From: Glycomyces fuscus
GTDB taxonomy: Bacteria; Actinomycetota; Actinomycetes; Streptosporangiales; Streptosporangiaceae
Direction: 5' to 3'
Assembly (NCBI GenBank): GCA_002529455.1
Contig: NYMS01000002.1
Coordinates: forward strand, 62,001-126,000
DNA length: 64,000 nt
Made by a program: the position numbers and the translations under genes. A model generated the notes under the pieces. It did no database searches and was not told the origin of the DNA. It worked only from the letters and a program-made list of their open reading frames with translations. Of the stretch, positions 34,057 to 41,934 are shown in pieces. How positions within the stretch are numbered: the stretch's first letter is position 1; every line of letters begins with the position of its first letter.

Positions 34057-34556
34057 CGGGCGGCCTCCCGGATGGCGGCGACGATGTTGACGTAGGCGCC
34101 GCAGCGGCACAGGTTGCCGCTCATGCGCTCGCGGATCTCGTCGTCGTCGAGGCTGACCGGCGCGTCGAGGTCCTCGGTGACGTGGCTGGGCCAGTCGGCG
34201 GCGGCCTCCTCCAACATGCCCACGGCCGAGCAGACCTGTCCGGGCGTGCAGTAGCCGCACTGGAAGCCGTCGTGGTCGACGAAGGCGCGGGCGACGGGGT
34301 GCAGCCGCCCCTCCTCGGCGAGTCCGGCGGCGGTGGTGACGCTGGCGCCGTCGTGCGCGACCGCGAAGGTCAGGCAGGACACGACGCGGCGGCCCTCCAG
34401 CAGGACCGTGCAGGCTCCGCACTGGCCGTGGTCGCAGCCCTTCTTCGGCGAGGTGTTCCCCAGCCGGTCGCGCAGCGCGTCCAGCAGGGTGGTGCGTGTG
34501 TCGACGGTGAGCTCGCGTTTTTCTCCGTCGACGTTGAGGGTGATCGTGGCCTCCAC
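34053..34556 (-). CDS. (2Fe-2S) subunit of xanthine/aldehyde dehydrogenase (PaoA-like)
   Basis: A 167-residue small subunit carrying two [2Fe-2S] clusters. The plant-type ferredoxin motif is KKGCDHGQCGACTVLLEG with a further Cys at RVVSCLTFA; the second domain has FQCGYCTPGQVCSA and GNLCRCGAY. No Tat signal is visible with the GTG start at 34556, which has GAGGAAGG upstream; an open frame to 34625 gives an N-terminus without an RR motif. First gene of the operon, followed by overlapping FAD and Mo subunits. Confidence 0.93.
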   Translation of the reverse strand: MEATITLNVDGEKRELTVDTRTTLLDALRDRLGNTSPKKGCDHGQCGACTVLLEGRRVVSCLTFAVAHDGASVTTAAGLAEEGRLHPVARAFVDHDGFQCGYCTPGQVCSAVGMLEEAAADWPSHVTEDLDAPVSLDDDEIRERMSGNLCRCGAYVNIVAAIREAAR

Positions 34557-34639
34557 CGGCAGTGCCCTTCCTCGTGTGTGGTCGGTGTCCTCCGCGCCGC
34601 CGTCCCCGCGGCCCGTCCGGCGCACCGCGCCAGGGACTC

Positions 34640-34654
34640 GTCACAGTCTGTGAC
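34640..34654. promoter_or_regulatory. Perfect palindrome GTCACAG-T-CTGTGAC
   Basis: A 7-bp inverted repeat with a one-base centre, 84 bases upstream of the dehydrogenase small-subunit start. It is flanked by GACT(C) on the left and (A)GTC on the right, extending the symmetry. Likely binding site of a dimeric regulator of the operon, which is not encoded next to it. Confidence 0.5.
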
Positions 34655-34832
34655 AGTCGGGGAGCTCCCGGAAGCCGACACGGCGTGGGCGGCCGGGAAG
34701 CGGGCGTCCGGGAGGCACCACCAAGGCGCGTAACCCGCAGGGGTGCGGCTAAACCCGGCGCCCGTGCCGCGTGCGGCCGGGCGTCCCCGTCCGCGCCGGG
34801 CCGGCCGCCCCTCACCCGGCGCGCGCGTGCGC

Positions 34833-35393
34833 TCAGGGGGTTCTGCCGGTGAGGGCGATCAGGCGGTCCTGCGGGCTCGCGTCGGGCGCGGTCTCCACGG
34901 GGGCGGCGAACGTCGGCCCCGGGCCGAGGTCCTGGCCGTTCAGCCAGGCGTGGACCTCCTTGACCAGGTCGGGGTCGAGGCGGTCGTCGGTGCCCAGGGC
35001 GCGTGCCAGGTCCCAGGCGTGCACCGTCAGGTCGAAGGTCATCTGCCACAGGTAGAGCTCGGCGGGCGCGTCGCCGAAGGACAGGTGCACCGTGCTCTCC
35101 AGGGAGGAGGGCGCGAGCCAGGCGGTGCGGGACTCCCGGGAGGCGACCTCCCAGGTGGTGATGGGCTCCTCACCCAGGTTGTCGCCGTCGAGGCGGTCGC
35201 CGACCTCCTCGACGCGCGCGCCGTCCAGCAGCAGCGGCACCCACAGCTGTTCGGTGGTCAGGTGGTTGACCAGGTCGTGCACGTCCCAGTCGGCGCACGG
35301 CGTGGGCAGCGCCCAGTCCGTCAGCTTGACCTCGCGGACCCGCCGGTCGAACTCCCCCATCGCGGTGCCGTGCAGGTCGATCAGTTGTGCCAT
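34833..35393 (-). CDS. Maleylpyruvate-isomerase/DinB-fold protein (TIGR03086-like)
   Basis: A 186-residue protein of the mycothiol-associated DinB/MDMPI fold. Marks: LPTPCADWDVHDLVNHLTTEQLW with the first conserved His near residue 44, and LTVHAWDLARALG with the second His; these would be metal ligands. In this superfamily, mycothiol is a cofactor or substrate in several characterised members, but many actinobacterial copies have no known function. ATG at 35393 has GGGGAC upstream. It lies alone. Confidence 0.82.
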   Translation of the reverse strand: MAQLIDLHGTAMGEFDRRVREVKLTDWALPTPCADWDVHDLVNHLTTEQLWVPLLLDGARVEEVGDRLDGDNLGEEPITTWEVASRESRTAWLAPSSLESTVHLSFGDAPAELYLWQMTFDLTVHAWDLARALGTDDRLDPDLVKEVHAWLNGQDLGPGPTFAAPVETAPDASPQDRLIALTGRTP

Positions 35394-35557
35394 GAGTGTC
35401 CCCCGGAACGAAGTAGCGGTTGTGCGCGGGTCCCCTACCCGTGCCGTCCGGGGGCGAATCCGCCCGCGCGGGCGCTCGGGAACGGTCGGTTCCGGCCGGG
35501 CCCGGGCCCGGCCTCCCGGGGCTCCGCCGCCCGGGAACGGCGGCGTCCGCGCACCGG

Positions 35558-36181
35558 TCAGTTCCGTTCGCCGGGGCCGGGCGCGTGGAGGGCGGCGATC
35601 TCGGCGAGCACCCGCTCACGGGCCGCGGCGGCCGGGTGGACGCCCACGAGCACGTAGTAGGCCAGCCCCTCGGCCAGGGCGACGAGCGCGACCGCCCCCT
35701 CCGCGGGGTCCAGGGAGCGGGGCACCCCTCCTTCGTCCTGCCCGCGGCGCAGCAGGTCCGCGACCTGGCCGTGGAAGCGCGCGTACTCCTCGCGCATGCG
35801 CCGGGCGATGGCCTCGTCGGACAGGGCGAGCGCGGTGAAGGCCTGGCGGACGCGCATGTGGGCGCGTGTGGCGTCGTCGTGGGGGATGAGTTCGGTGAGC
35901 ACGGTCGTCAGGAGCCGGCGCGGACCGCCTCCCGGGCCCGTCTTGGCGGCGATGCGCGCGGAGCTCAGGGCGTTGCCCCGGTCGAAGGCGGCCTCGATCA
36001 TCTGGTGCTTGGCGGGGAAGTAGTGCTGGACGCGTCCGGGTGAGACCCCGGCGCGGGCCGCCACGCTGGCCTGGGACACGGCCGCCATCCCGCGTTCGGC
36101 CGCCACGGCCAGGACGGCGTCGGCGATCTGGCGCCTGCGCTGGTCGTGCTCGGCTCCCGGTCCCCGCGTGGGTGTGTTCAC
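35558..36181 (-). CDS. TetR-family transcriptional regulator
   Basis: A 207-residue TetR-family repressor. The helix-turn-helix is about residues 18-60: QIADAVLAVAAERGMAAVSQ, then VAARAGVSPGRVQHYFPAKHQM. The C-terminal ligand domain has the RVRQAFTALALSDE segment often seen in regulators of MFS pumps. GTG at 36181 has AAGGGGG five bases upstream. It is divergent from the DHA2 exporter with two copies of an inverted repeat in the ~100-base spacer, so it very likely represses the pump until a drug or metabolite binds. Confidence 0.9.
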   Translation of the reverse strand: MNTPTRGPGAEHDQRRRQIADAVLAVAAERGMAAVSQASVAARAGVSPGRVQHYFPAKHQMIEAAFDRGNALSSARIAAKTGPGGGPRRLLTTVLTELIPHDDATRAHMRVRQAFTALALSDEAIARRMREEYARFHGQVADLLRRGQDEGGVPRSLDPAEGAVALVALAEGLAYYVLVGVHPAAAARERVLAEIAALHAPGPGERN

Positions 36182-36194
36182 CCGTCCCCCTTAT

Positions 36195-36210
36195 CGATGT
36201 AGGCGCATTG
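36195..36210. promoter_or_regulatory. TetR operator copy 1 (CGATGT-N4-GCATTG)
   Basis: Imperfect copy of the inverted repeat at 36243-36258, centred 48 bases away. Followed by the same CTTTGC as copy 2. It lies 14 bases upstream of the TetR start codon, suited to autoregulation. Confidence 0.55.
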
Positions 36211-36242
36211 CTTTGCGGCCTCGCTGGCACTACCGTTCAAAC

Positions 36243-36258
36243 CAATGTAACCACATTG
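36243..36258. promoter_or_regulatory. TetR operator copy 2 (CAATGT-AACC-ACATTG)
   Basis: A perfect 6-bp inverted repeat with 4-bp spacer, 25 bases upstream of the DHA2 exporter start. The direct repeat CATTGCTTTGC occurs at both copies (36206-36216 and 36254-36264), supporting one regulator binding both. Confidence 0.65.
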
Positions 36259-36282
36259 CTTTGCTGGAACGGGGTGGTTCGC

Positions 36283-37683
36283 GTGCCCGGAACCCGGGCC
36301 GGGGAGACGACGTCACGGCTGGTGCTCGCCCTGGTGTGCGCCGCGCAGCTCATGGTGGTACTCGACGTGTCGGTGGTGAACGTCGCCCTGCCCGCGGTCC
36401 GTTCCTCCCTGGGGTTCTCCGCGACGGGGCTGCCCTGGGTGGCCCACGCCTACACCCTGGCCTTCGGCGGCCTCCTCCTGCCCGGCGGACGGCTGGCCGA
36501 CCTGTACGGACACCGGCGGGTGTTCGCCGCCGGGCTCGCGCTGTTCTGCGCGGCCAGCCTGCTGGGCGGGGCGGCCCCCTCCCCCGGGCTGCTGGTCGCC
36601 GCCCGCGCGCTGCAGGGGCTGGGCGCGGCGGTGCTGGCCCCCGCGACCCTGGCGATCCTGACCACCTCCTTCCCCGAGGGGCGGGCCCGCGTCCGGGCGC
36701 TGGCCGCCTGGACCGCGGTGAGCGTGGCGGGCGGCGCGGCGGGCAACCTCGTCGGCGGCGCGCTGACCGAGGCGCTGTCATGGCGGGCGGTCCTGCTGGT
36801 CAACGTGCCCGTCGGCGGCGCCGTGCTGGCCCTGGCCCTGTACCGCCTGGGCCGGGACCCGAAGGAGGACCGCGGCGGGCGGCTCGACCTGCCCGGGGCC
36901 GTGACGGCGACCGGCGGGCTGGCCGCGCTCACCTACGCCCCCACCCGGGCGGCGGAGCACGGCTGGGACGACCCGGTCACGCTGGCGGTACTGGCCGCGG
37001 GAGCCCTCGCCCTGGCGCTGTTCGCCGCGGTGGAGTCCCGCGCGCCGGTGCCCCTGCTGCCGCCGCGGCTCCTGCGCCGCCGGGCGGTCTGGGCGGGCAA
37101 CGCCATGGTGTTCCTGGCCGGGGCCTGCTTCCAGGTGCCCATGTGGTACTTCCTGACCTTCTACATGCAGGACGTGCTGGGTTTCGGCCCGCTGCTGACC
37201 GGCCTGGGCTTCCTGCCTCACACCCTGGTCACCATGGCCGTGGGCTGGCTGCTCACCCCGTGGCTGATGGGGTTCGTGGAGGCACGGGTGCTGATCGGGG
37301 CCGGCTGCCTCACCGCGGCGGCGGGCTTCGTCTGGCAGGCCGCGGCGGTCTCGGAGCAGACCTACGCGGCGGCGGTGCTGGGTCCCGCGGTCCTCGTCTC
37401 CGTGGGAGGCGGCCTGTTCACCACTCCGCTGACCGCCGTCGTGACCTCGGGCGCCGCCCCCGGGGACGCAGGGGCCGTCTCGGGCCTGATGAACGCGGCC
37501 AAGCAGGTGGGCGGCGCCCTCGGCCTGGCCGCGCTGGTCGCCGCGGCCGCCTCCGGGGACGCGCCGGAGGGGGGCGCCTACGGCCTGGTCTTCGCTCTGC
37601 TCGCGGCCGTACAGCTCGCGGCGGCCGTCCTGACCGCGGTGCTGCCGCGCACCGCACCACATCTTTCGTCCGGGAGCGCCTGA
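36283..37683 (+). CDS. MFS drug exporter, DHA2 (14-TM) family
   Basis: A 466-residue membrane protein with about 14 hydrophobic segments. TM1 has LDVSVVNVALPAVRSSLGFS, the DHA2 signature near the start; motif A is GGRLADLYGHRRVF, motif C region SVAGGAAGNLVGGAL. Such antiporters use the proton gradient to expel lipophilic drugs or endogenous antibiotics. GTG at 36283 is chosen; GTG at 36274 is an alternative. Divergent TetR gene and two operators indicate tight, ligand-induced expression. Confidence 0.9.
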   Translation: MPGTRAGETTSRLVLALVCAAQLMVVLDVSVVNVALPAVRSSLGFSATGLPWVAHAYTLAFGGLLLPGGRLADLYGHRRVFAAGLALFCAASLLGGAAPSPGLLVAARALQGLGAAVLAPATLAILTTSFPEGRARVRALAAWTAVSVAGGAAGNLVGGALTEALSWRAVLLVNVPVGGAVLALALYRLGRDPKEDRGGRLDLPGAVTATGGLAALTYAPTRAAEHGWDDPVTLAVLAAGALALALFAAVESRAPVPLLPPRLLRRRAVWAGNAMVFLAGACFQVPMWYFLTFYMQDVLGFGPLLTGLGFLPHTLVTMAVGWLLTPWLMGFVEARVLIGAGCLTAAAGFVWQAAAVSEQTYAAAVLGPAVLVSVGGGLFTTPLTAVVTSGAAPGDAGAVSGLMNAAKQVGGALGLAALVAAAASGDAPEGGAYGLVFALLAAVQLAAAVLTAVLPRTAPHLSSGSA

Positions 37684-37917
37684 GCCCTCCGCAGGGTCAA
37701 GACCCTCTTTGGCCTGCGCTGACCCTCCCGGGAGACACGCCCGCGGGCTTCCCCGGCGGGGTCACTGCGGGAGCCCGATCGAGTGAAGACGCATCAATAT
37801 CACACTTCGGGGTAGCGCAACAGACAGGAACGCAGAACGTGCTCTGTTCGTCATGATCCGCTCGGCGGTGAGATGACCGGCCGGAACGCGGAACCGACAG
37901 ACGAGGAGGAGACCGAC

Positions 37918-38211
37918 ATGAGGAACCCCCTGAGGACGGCGAAGAACCAGCTGATGCGGCGTGCGGGACTGGGCCGCCCGGCACCGGGCAGGCGCCCGCG
38001 TACGGGTGGGCGGTCCAGCGACCCCCTGGCGATGGCCCGGCGGTTCGCCAGGTCCGCGGGACGCCCCCGGGGCGGGAGCCCACTGGGCGGCGGCGGCCCG
38101 GATCCGCTACGGGGCCCGGCGCGCCGGTCCACCCCGGGCCGCGGGGGAGCCGGCGGGGGCGCCCTGCGGTGGATCAACTCGCTGACCAAGAAGCGCAGGC
38201 CCCGGATCTGA
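37918..38211 (+). CDS. Small, very basic Gly/Arg/Pro-rich protein, unknown
   Basis: A 97-residue protein, start MRNPLRTAKNQLMRRAG, with AGGAGGAGA upstream of ATG 37918, one of the clearest ribosome-binding sites in the window (an in-frame start at 37873 would embed it). The middle is low-complexity Gly/Arg/Pro with a stretch of GGSPLGGGG, and the tail (RWINSLTKKRRPRI) is basic and slightly amphipathic. No known domain. It might bind nucleic acid or be a secreted basic peptide, but no signal is seen. An isolated gene with its own leader. Confidence 0.6.
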   Translation: MRNPLRTAKNQLMRRAGLGRPAPGRRPRTGGRSSDPLAMARRFARSAGRPRGGSPLGGGGPDPLRGPARRSTPGRGGAGGGALRWINSLTKKRRPRI

Positions 38212-38287
38212 CCTCGGCTCCCGATCCGGCGCGGCGGGGCGACCGCCAGGCGCACAAGACCACCGTTTCGGACACCACGGCATGACA

Positions 38288-38322
38288 CCGCGGGGCGGGC
38301 CTTGGGAGGGCCCGCCCCGCGG
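38288..38322. terminator. Perfect 14-bp hairpin between convergent genes
   Basis: CCGCGGGGCGGGCC (38288-38301) pairs exactly with 38309-38322; loop of seven bases. No T-tract. Lies between the basic-protein gene and the leftward citryl-CoA lyase gene. Confidence 0.6.
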
Positions 38323-38407
38323 CCGTGCCGTCGGCGGCGAACGCCGACGGGGCGCGGGCACCGGACCGGACGGAGGTACCGGCGCCCGCCGTTCGGGGGA
38401 CCGCCGG

Positions 38408-39277
38408 TCAGTCCCGGCCGCGGTCCGCGGAGGGCTCCGGGCCGGGTTCGGGCAGGTGGCGGGTCGCGGGGCCGGTGTACCCCGCCGGCACCGACCGCGG
38501 GAGGGGGCCCTTGATGCGCGCCCCGCCCTGTCGCTCCTCCCAGGCGTGGGCGAGGATGCCCACGGAACGGGAGAGGACGAACAACCCCCGGGCCAGCTCC
38601 GAGGGGAAGCCCAGCGAGGCGTGGACGACCGCGGTGGCGGCGTCGATGTTCATCGGGACGGGGCGCCCGCGCCCCCTGGCCAGCGCCTCCTCCAGCGCCA
38701 GGGCCGCCTCCAGCGGCCCCGCCGGGACCACCCCGTCGTCGACCGCCTCGCGCACCAGGTCCAGGAGCGGGTCGCGGCGCGGGTCGCGCGGGTGGAAGCG
38801 GTGCCCGAAGCCGGGCACGTACGCGCCGCGTCCGCGGTACTCGGCGACCACCTCCCCGGCCACGCTCTCCACGGGGGTCCCGTCGGCGCGGCGCGCGGCC
38901 ATCTCCTCCAGGAGGGCGACACACTGCTGGCCGGCGCCGCCGTGCACGTCCCCGAGCAGGTTGACGCCGGTGGCGACGGCGTTGTTGAGGCCCACGCCGC
39001 AGCTGGCGGCCATCCGGGCGGCGGCGATGGAGGGCGCCTGGGGGCCGTGGTCCACGGCTGCGACCAGGGCGGCCTCCAACAGGCCGGAGCGGCGCGGGTC
39101 GGGCAGCTCGCCGCGCAGCATGAGCCAGACCGTGTCCACGAACGAGACCCGGCCGATCAGCTCCTGCACCGGGTAGCCGCCCGGCTCGATCTCGCCGGGG
39201 GCGATCCGGATCAGCCCGGTCCGCCACCAGCGGCCGATCTCCTCATGGGTCATGGACGGCGCTTCCGACGCGCTCAT
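38408..39277 (-). CDS. Citryl-CoA lyase-like protein (citrate-synthase superfamily)
   Basis: A 289-residue protein of the citrate-synthase/ATP-citrate-lyase C-terminal superfamily. Catalytic histidine regions are NAVATGVNLLGDVHGGAGQ and YVPGFGHRFHPRDPR, and the Asp/Arg region PVPMNIDAATAVVHASLGFP follows. It is shorter than full citrate synthase, matching stand-alone citryl-CoA lyases that cleave acyl-CoA to acetyl-CoA plus an oxo acid. Its ATG overlaps the CoA-transferase stop by four bases, so the transferase probably makes its CoA-ester substrate. The true substrate (citrate, citramalate or another hydroxy-diacid) is unknown. Confidence 0.82.
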   Translation of the reverse strand: MSASEAPSMTHEEIGRWWRTGLIRIAPGEIEPGGYPVQELIGRVSFVDTVWLMLRGELPDPRRSGLLEAALVAAVDHGPQAPSIAAARMAASCGVGLNNAVATGVNLLGDVHGGAGQQCVALLEEMAARRADGTPVESVAGEVVAEYRGRGAYVPGFGHRFHPRDPRRDPLLDLVREAVDDGVVPAGPLEAALALEEALARGRGRPVPMNIDAATAVVHASLGFPSELARGLFVLSRSVGILAHAWEERQGGARIKGPLPRSVPAGYTGPATRHLPEPGPEPSADRGRD

Positions 39278-40518
39278 ACCGCCCCCTCCTCGCGCAGTGT
39301 GTCGATCTCCCGGTCGCTGAGGCCCGCCTCGCGCAGCACCTGCTCGGTGTGCTCGCCCAGCAGCGGCGGTGCCGTGCGGGGGCCCAGGGGCGCGCCGTCC
39401 ACGCGGACGCCGCTGCCGAGCACGCGCAGCCCGCGCTCCTCCCCGCCGGGGAAGGGCAGCGTGTGCACCAGCCCGCGGTGGACCACCTGGTCCAGTTCCA
39501 GCGCCTGGGCCACGGTCAGCACGCGGGCGGCGGGGACCCCGGCCCGGGCCAGCTCGCGTTCCCACTCCAGGGCGGACCGCGCGCCCAGGTGCTCCTCCAG
39601 TGCCTCGCGGAGGGCCTCGCGGTGGGTCTTGCGGTCCTCGCGCCGGGCGAAGCGGGGGTCGCGCGCCAGCTCCGGTGCGCCCACGGCCGCGCACAGCGCC
39701 TCGAACTGCTCCTGCTTGTTGGCGGCGATGTTGAGCGCGCCGTCGGCGGTGGCGAAGGTGCCCGAGGGGGCCGCCGTGGCGTTCTCGTTGCCGATGGGGA
39801 CCGGCTCGACACCCGCGGACAGGTAGTTGGACACCCCCCAGCCCATCGCGGTGATCGCGGTCTCCAGCATGGACACGTCCACGCTGCTCCCCTGACCGGT
39901 GCGCTCCCTCTTGACCAGGGCGGCGCTGATCGCGAAGGCCGCGGCGAGGCCCCCCAGGACGTCGGCGACGGGGAAGCCCGCGCGCAGCGGTCCGGTGCCG
40001 GGCGTACCGGTGGTGCTCATCATCCCCGACAGGCCCTGGATGATCTGGTCGTAGGCCGGGCGTCCGCTCAGCGGACCGTCGGAGCCGAACCCGGACACCG
40101 CGCAGTAGACCAGGCCGGGGTTGGTCGCGCTCAGGTCCTCCCAGCCGAAGCCCAGTCGCTCCAGCACGCCCGGGCGGAAGTTCTCCAGCAGCACGTCGGA
40201 CCGGCGCACCAGGCGGGTCATGGCCTCCCTGCCGCCGGGGGTCTTCAGGTCCAGGGTCAGGGAGCGCTTGCCCGCGTTCTGCGCCAGGAACGACGCGCCC
40301 AGCCTCCGGCCGTTCAGCTCCGCCGAGGCGCCGAGCCGGCGCGCCAGGTCCCCGGAGCCGGGGACCTCGACCTTGACGACGTCGGCGCCCATGAGCGCCA
40401 ACTGGTACCCCGCGTAGGGCCCGGCCAGGACGTTGGTCATGTCCAGGACGCGCACCCCCGCGAGGGGAAGGGACCTCTCCCCGGGCCCGGAGCCGTTGCC
40501 GGAGTCGTCGCCGGTCAA
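39274..40518 (-). CDS. CaiB/BaiF-type CoA-transferase (class III)
   Basis: A 414-residue family III CoA-transferase. Marks: VRVLDMTNVLAGPYAGYQLALMGADVVKVE near the start, NAGKRSLTLDLKTPGGREA, and the catalytic Asp in GQGSSVDVSMLETAITAMG. TTG at 40518 is supported by GGGAGGGAGG upstream and by overlap with the IclR stop (TTGA). It moves CoA from a donor thioester to a carboxylic acid such as a hydroxy- or methylated dicarboxylate; the adjacent lyase then probably cleaves the product. Substrate inferred only. Confidence 0.88.
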   Translation of the reverse strand: MTGDDSGNGSGPGERSLPLAGVRVLDMTNVLAGPYAGYQLALMGADVVKVEVPGSGDLARRLGASAELNGRRLGASFLAQNAGKRSLTLDLKTPGGREAMTRLVRRSDVLLENFRPGVLERLGFGWEDLSATNPGLVYCAVSGFGSDGPLSGRPAYDQIIQGLSGMMSTTGTPGTGPLRAGFPVADVLGGLAAAFAISAALVKRERTGQGSSVDVSMLETAITAMGWGVSNYLSAGVEPVPIGNENATAAPSGTFATADGALNIAANKQEQFEALCAAVGAPELARDPRFARREDRKTHREALREALEEHLGARSALEWERELARAGVPAARVLTVAQALELDQVVHRGLVHTLPFPGGEERGLRVLGSGVRVDGAPLGPRTAPPLLGEHTEQVLREAGLSDREIDTLREEGAV

Positions 40519-41309
40519 CGCCTCCCTCCCGTTCCGGGCCCCGCGGTCCCTCCCGGGGGGTCGAGCCCGATGTCGGTGACGCGGCGGGCGGCGTCGACCA
40601 CCGCGGAGGTGAAGCCCTCCACGGCGGCGTCGGTGAAGCGGGCGGTGGGGCCGCCCACGGCCAGCGCGGCGACCGGCGTCCCGCCGGCGGGTCCGTGGAC
40701 GGGCGCGGCCACGCCGGAGGCGCCCCGCTCGCGCTCGCCGTGGCTGACGGCGAACCCCCGGACACGGGCCAGCTCCACCTCCTCGCGCAGGCGGCCGACG
40801 TACCCGGGGCCGTGGGGGGAGGCGGCGGCCACGCGCAGCAGCAGGGGCTCCCCCGCGCCGATGAGCAGCACCTTGCTGGCGGCGCCGCCCCACAGGACCA
40901 TCTCGTCGCCGACGTTGACGACGTGGCGCAGCCGTTGGGGGCCCTCCTCCTTGGCCACGCACACGCGGGTGGCGTCGGCGCGGACGTAGAGGTTGACGGT
41001 CTCGGCGGTGTCGGCGACGAGTTCGCGCATGACGGACCGGACCGCCTCGGGCACCTGCCAGACGGCGTGTGCCAGGCGCGACCAGCGCAGGAGGCCGGGG
41101 CCGACCCCGACCCGGCCGTCGGGCGCCGTCCACAGCAGCCCGCGCTGCTCCAGGGTCGCGACCAGCCGCAGGACCGTGGTCTTGGCCAGGCCGGTGCGCT
41201 CCACCAGCTCCCGTGTGGAGTAGCGCTGGTTCCTCTCGTCGAACAGGTCGAGCAGGTCCAGGGCGCGCGCGACGCTGCGCACGGTGCCGCCGGAGTCGCC
41301 GTCAGGCAT
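40515..41309 (-). CDS. IclR-family transcriptional regulator
   Basis: A 264-residue IclR regulator, first gene of the CoA-transferase/citryl-CoA-lyase operon. N-terminal winged helix: VARALDLLDLFDERNQRYST, then ELVERTGLAKTTVLRLVATLEQRG; C-terminal effector domain with ETVNLYVRADATRVCVAKEEGPQRLRH and the ligand-pocket region GPAGGTPVAALAVGGPTARF. ATG at 41309 follows AAAGGGGGAGGG. Operator-like repeats lie just upstream (41325-41362) and again at 41570-41598. Probably senses the substrate of the operon. Confidence 0.92.
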   Translation of the reverse strand: MPDGDSGGTVRSVARALDLLDLFDERNQRYSTRELVERTGLAKTTVLRLVATLEQRGLLWTAPDGRVGVGPGLLRWSRLAHAVWQVPEAVRSVMRELVADTAETVNLYVRADATRVCVAKEEGPQRLRHVVNVGDEMVLWGGAASKVLLIGAGEPLLLRVAAASPHGPGYVGRLREEVELARVRGFAVSHGERERGASGVAAPVHGPAGGTPVAALAVGGPTARFTDAAVEGFTSAVVDAARRVTDIGLDPPGGTAGPGTGGRR

Positions 41310-41324
41310 CCCTCCCCCTTTCGT

Positions 41325-41343
41325 TTGGTCCACCAGGTGGTTC
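41325..41343. promoter_or_regulatory. IclR operator copy 1
   Basis: TTGGTCCACCAGGTGGTTC, with internal symmetry GTCCACC/GGTGGTT. It matches 16 of 19 positions of the complement of the site at 41574-41594. A further related half (GAACCATCGGGTGG, 41349-41362) extends the block. It is 15 bases upstream of the IclR ATG. Confidence 0.6.
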
Positions 41344-41569
41344 GTTAGAACCATCGGGTGGAATCGCGTGGTCAGCGTAGCGCACCCCTCGGCGCGCGGC
41401 CAGCCCCTCCCCCGAGGGGCGCCCGCCCCCACGGCGGCCCCCTTGGCCTGGGCGGAAGCGGAGGACCGAGCGCGACCATGCGACGCAACACCCTCGTCAG
41501 CACAAGGCTTCGGTTCGCCATTGACAGTGATCACGAGGGCTCGCATGATTTCCCAGACCACGGAAAGGT

Positions 41570-41598
41570 CCTGTTGGACCACCTAATGGACCAACAGG
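41570..41598. promoter_or_regulatory. IclR operator copy 2 upstream of the 63-aa gene
   Basis: Arms CCTGTTGG (41570-41577) and CCAACAGG (41591-41598) are exact inverted repeats; the inner TTGGACCACC and on (41574-41594) repeats the sequence near the IclR start in reverse orientation. It ends 17 bases before the ATG of the small gene, overlapping its ribosome-binding region. Confidence 0.6.
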
Positions 41599-41615
41599 CC
41601 GAAAGGGAGTGGAGG

Positions 41616-41807
41616 ATGAACAGACAGCGGATCCTCCGCGCGTCGGGGGCCGTGGCCACCGCGCTCCCGGTGGGCGCCGCCGCGACGGACGCCGCGCTGT
41701 CCGACACGGACGCGTCGCTCGTGGCCGCCGTGGCCCTGGTCGCCGCCTTCCGGGTGCGCGCCCGCGGCGGGGAGGCCCGGAGGGAGGAGGCCGTCGGCGC
41801 GGGGTGA
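41616..41807 (+). CDS. 63-aa protein with an N-terminal hydrophobic segment, unknown
   Basis: A 63-residue protein, start MNRQRILRASGAVATALPVG, then an Ala/Asp-rich stretch and a hydrophobic run (SLVAAVALVAAFRV) followed by a basic tail. One or two membrane segments are possible. ATG at 41616 has AAAGGGAG and GGAGG upstream. Divergent from the IclR operon and placed directly behind an IclR operator copy, so it may be a co-regulated membrane micro-protein. No family recognised. Confidence 0.6.
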   Translation: MNRQRILRASGAVATALPVGAAATDAALSDTDASLVAAVALVAAFRVRARGGEARREEAVGAG

Positions 41808-41839
41808 GCGTCGCGCGCGGGGGCCGGTCCGGGGTCTCG

Positions 41840-41882
41840 CGGCACGGCCCCGCCGCGTGTGCGCGGAGGCGGGGCCGTGCCG
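41840..41882. terminator. Perfect 15-bp hairpin between convergent genes
   Basis: Arms 41840-41854 and 41868-41882 are exact reverse complements (CGGCACGGCCCCGCC); loop of 13 bases; no T-tract. It separates the 63-aa gene from the end of the leftward symporter gene. Confidence 0.6.
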
Positions 41883-41934
41883 TCCGCCGGTGCGACCGGC
41901 TCCCGTCACGTGACCGGAGCCGGGCCGGACAGGG

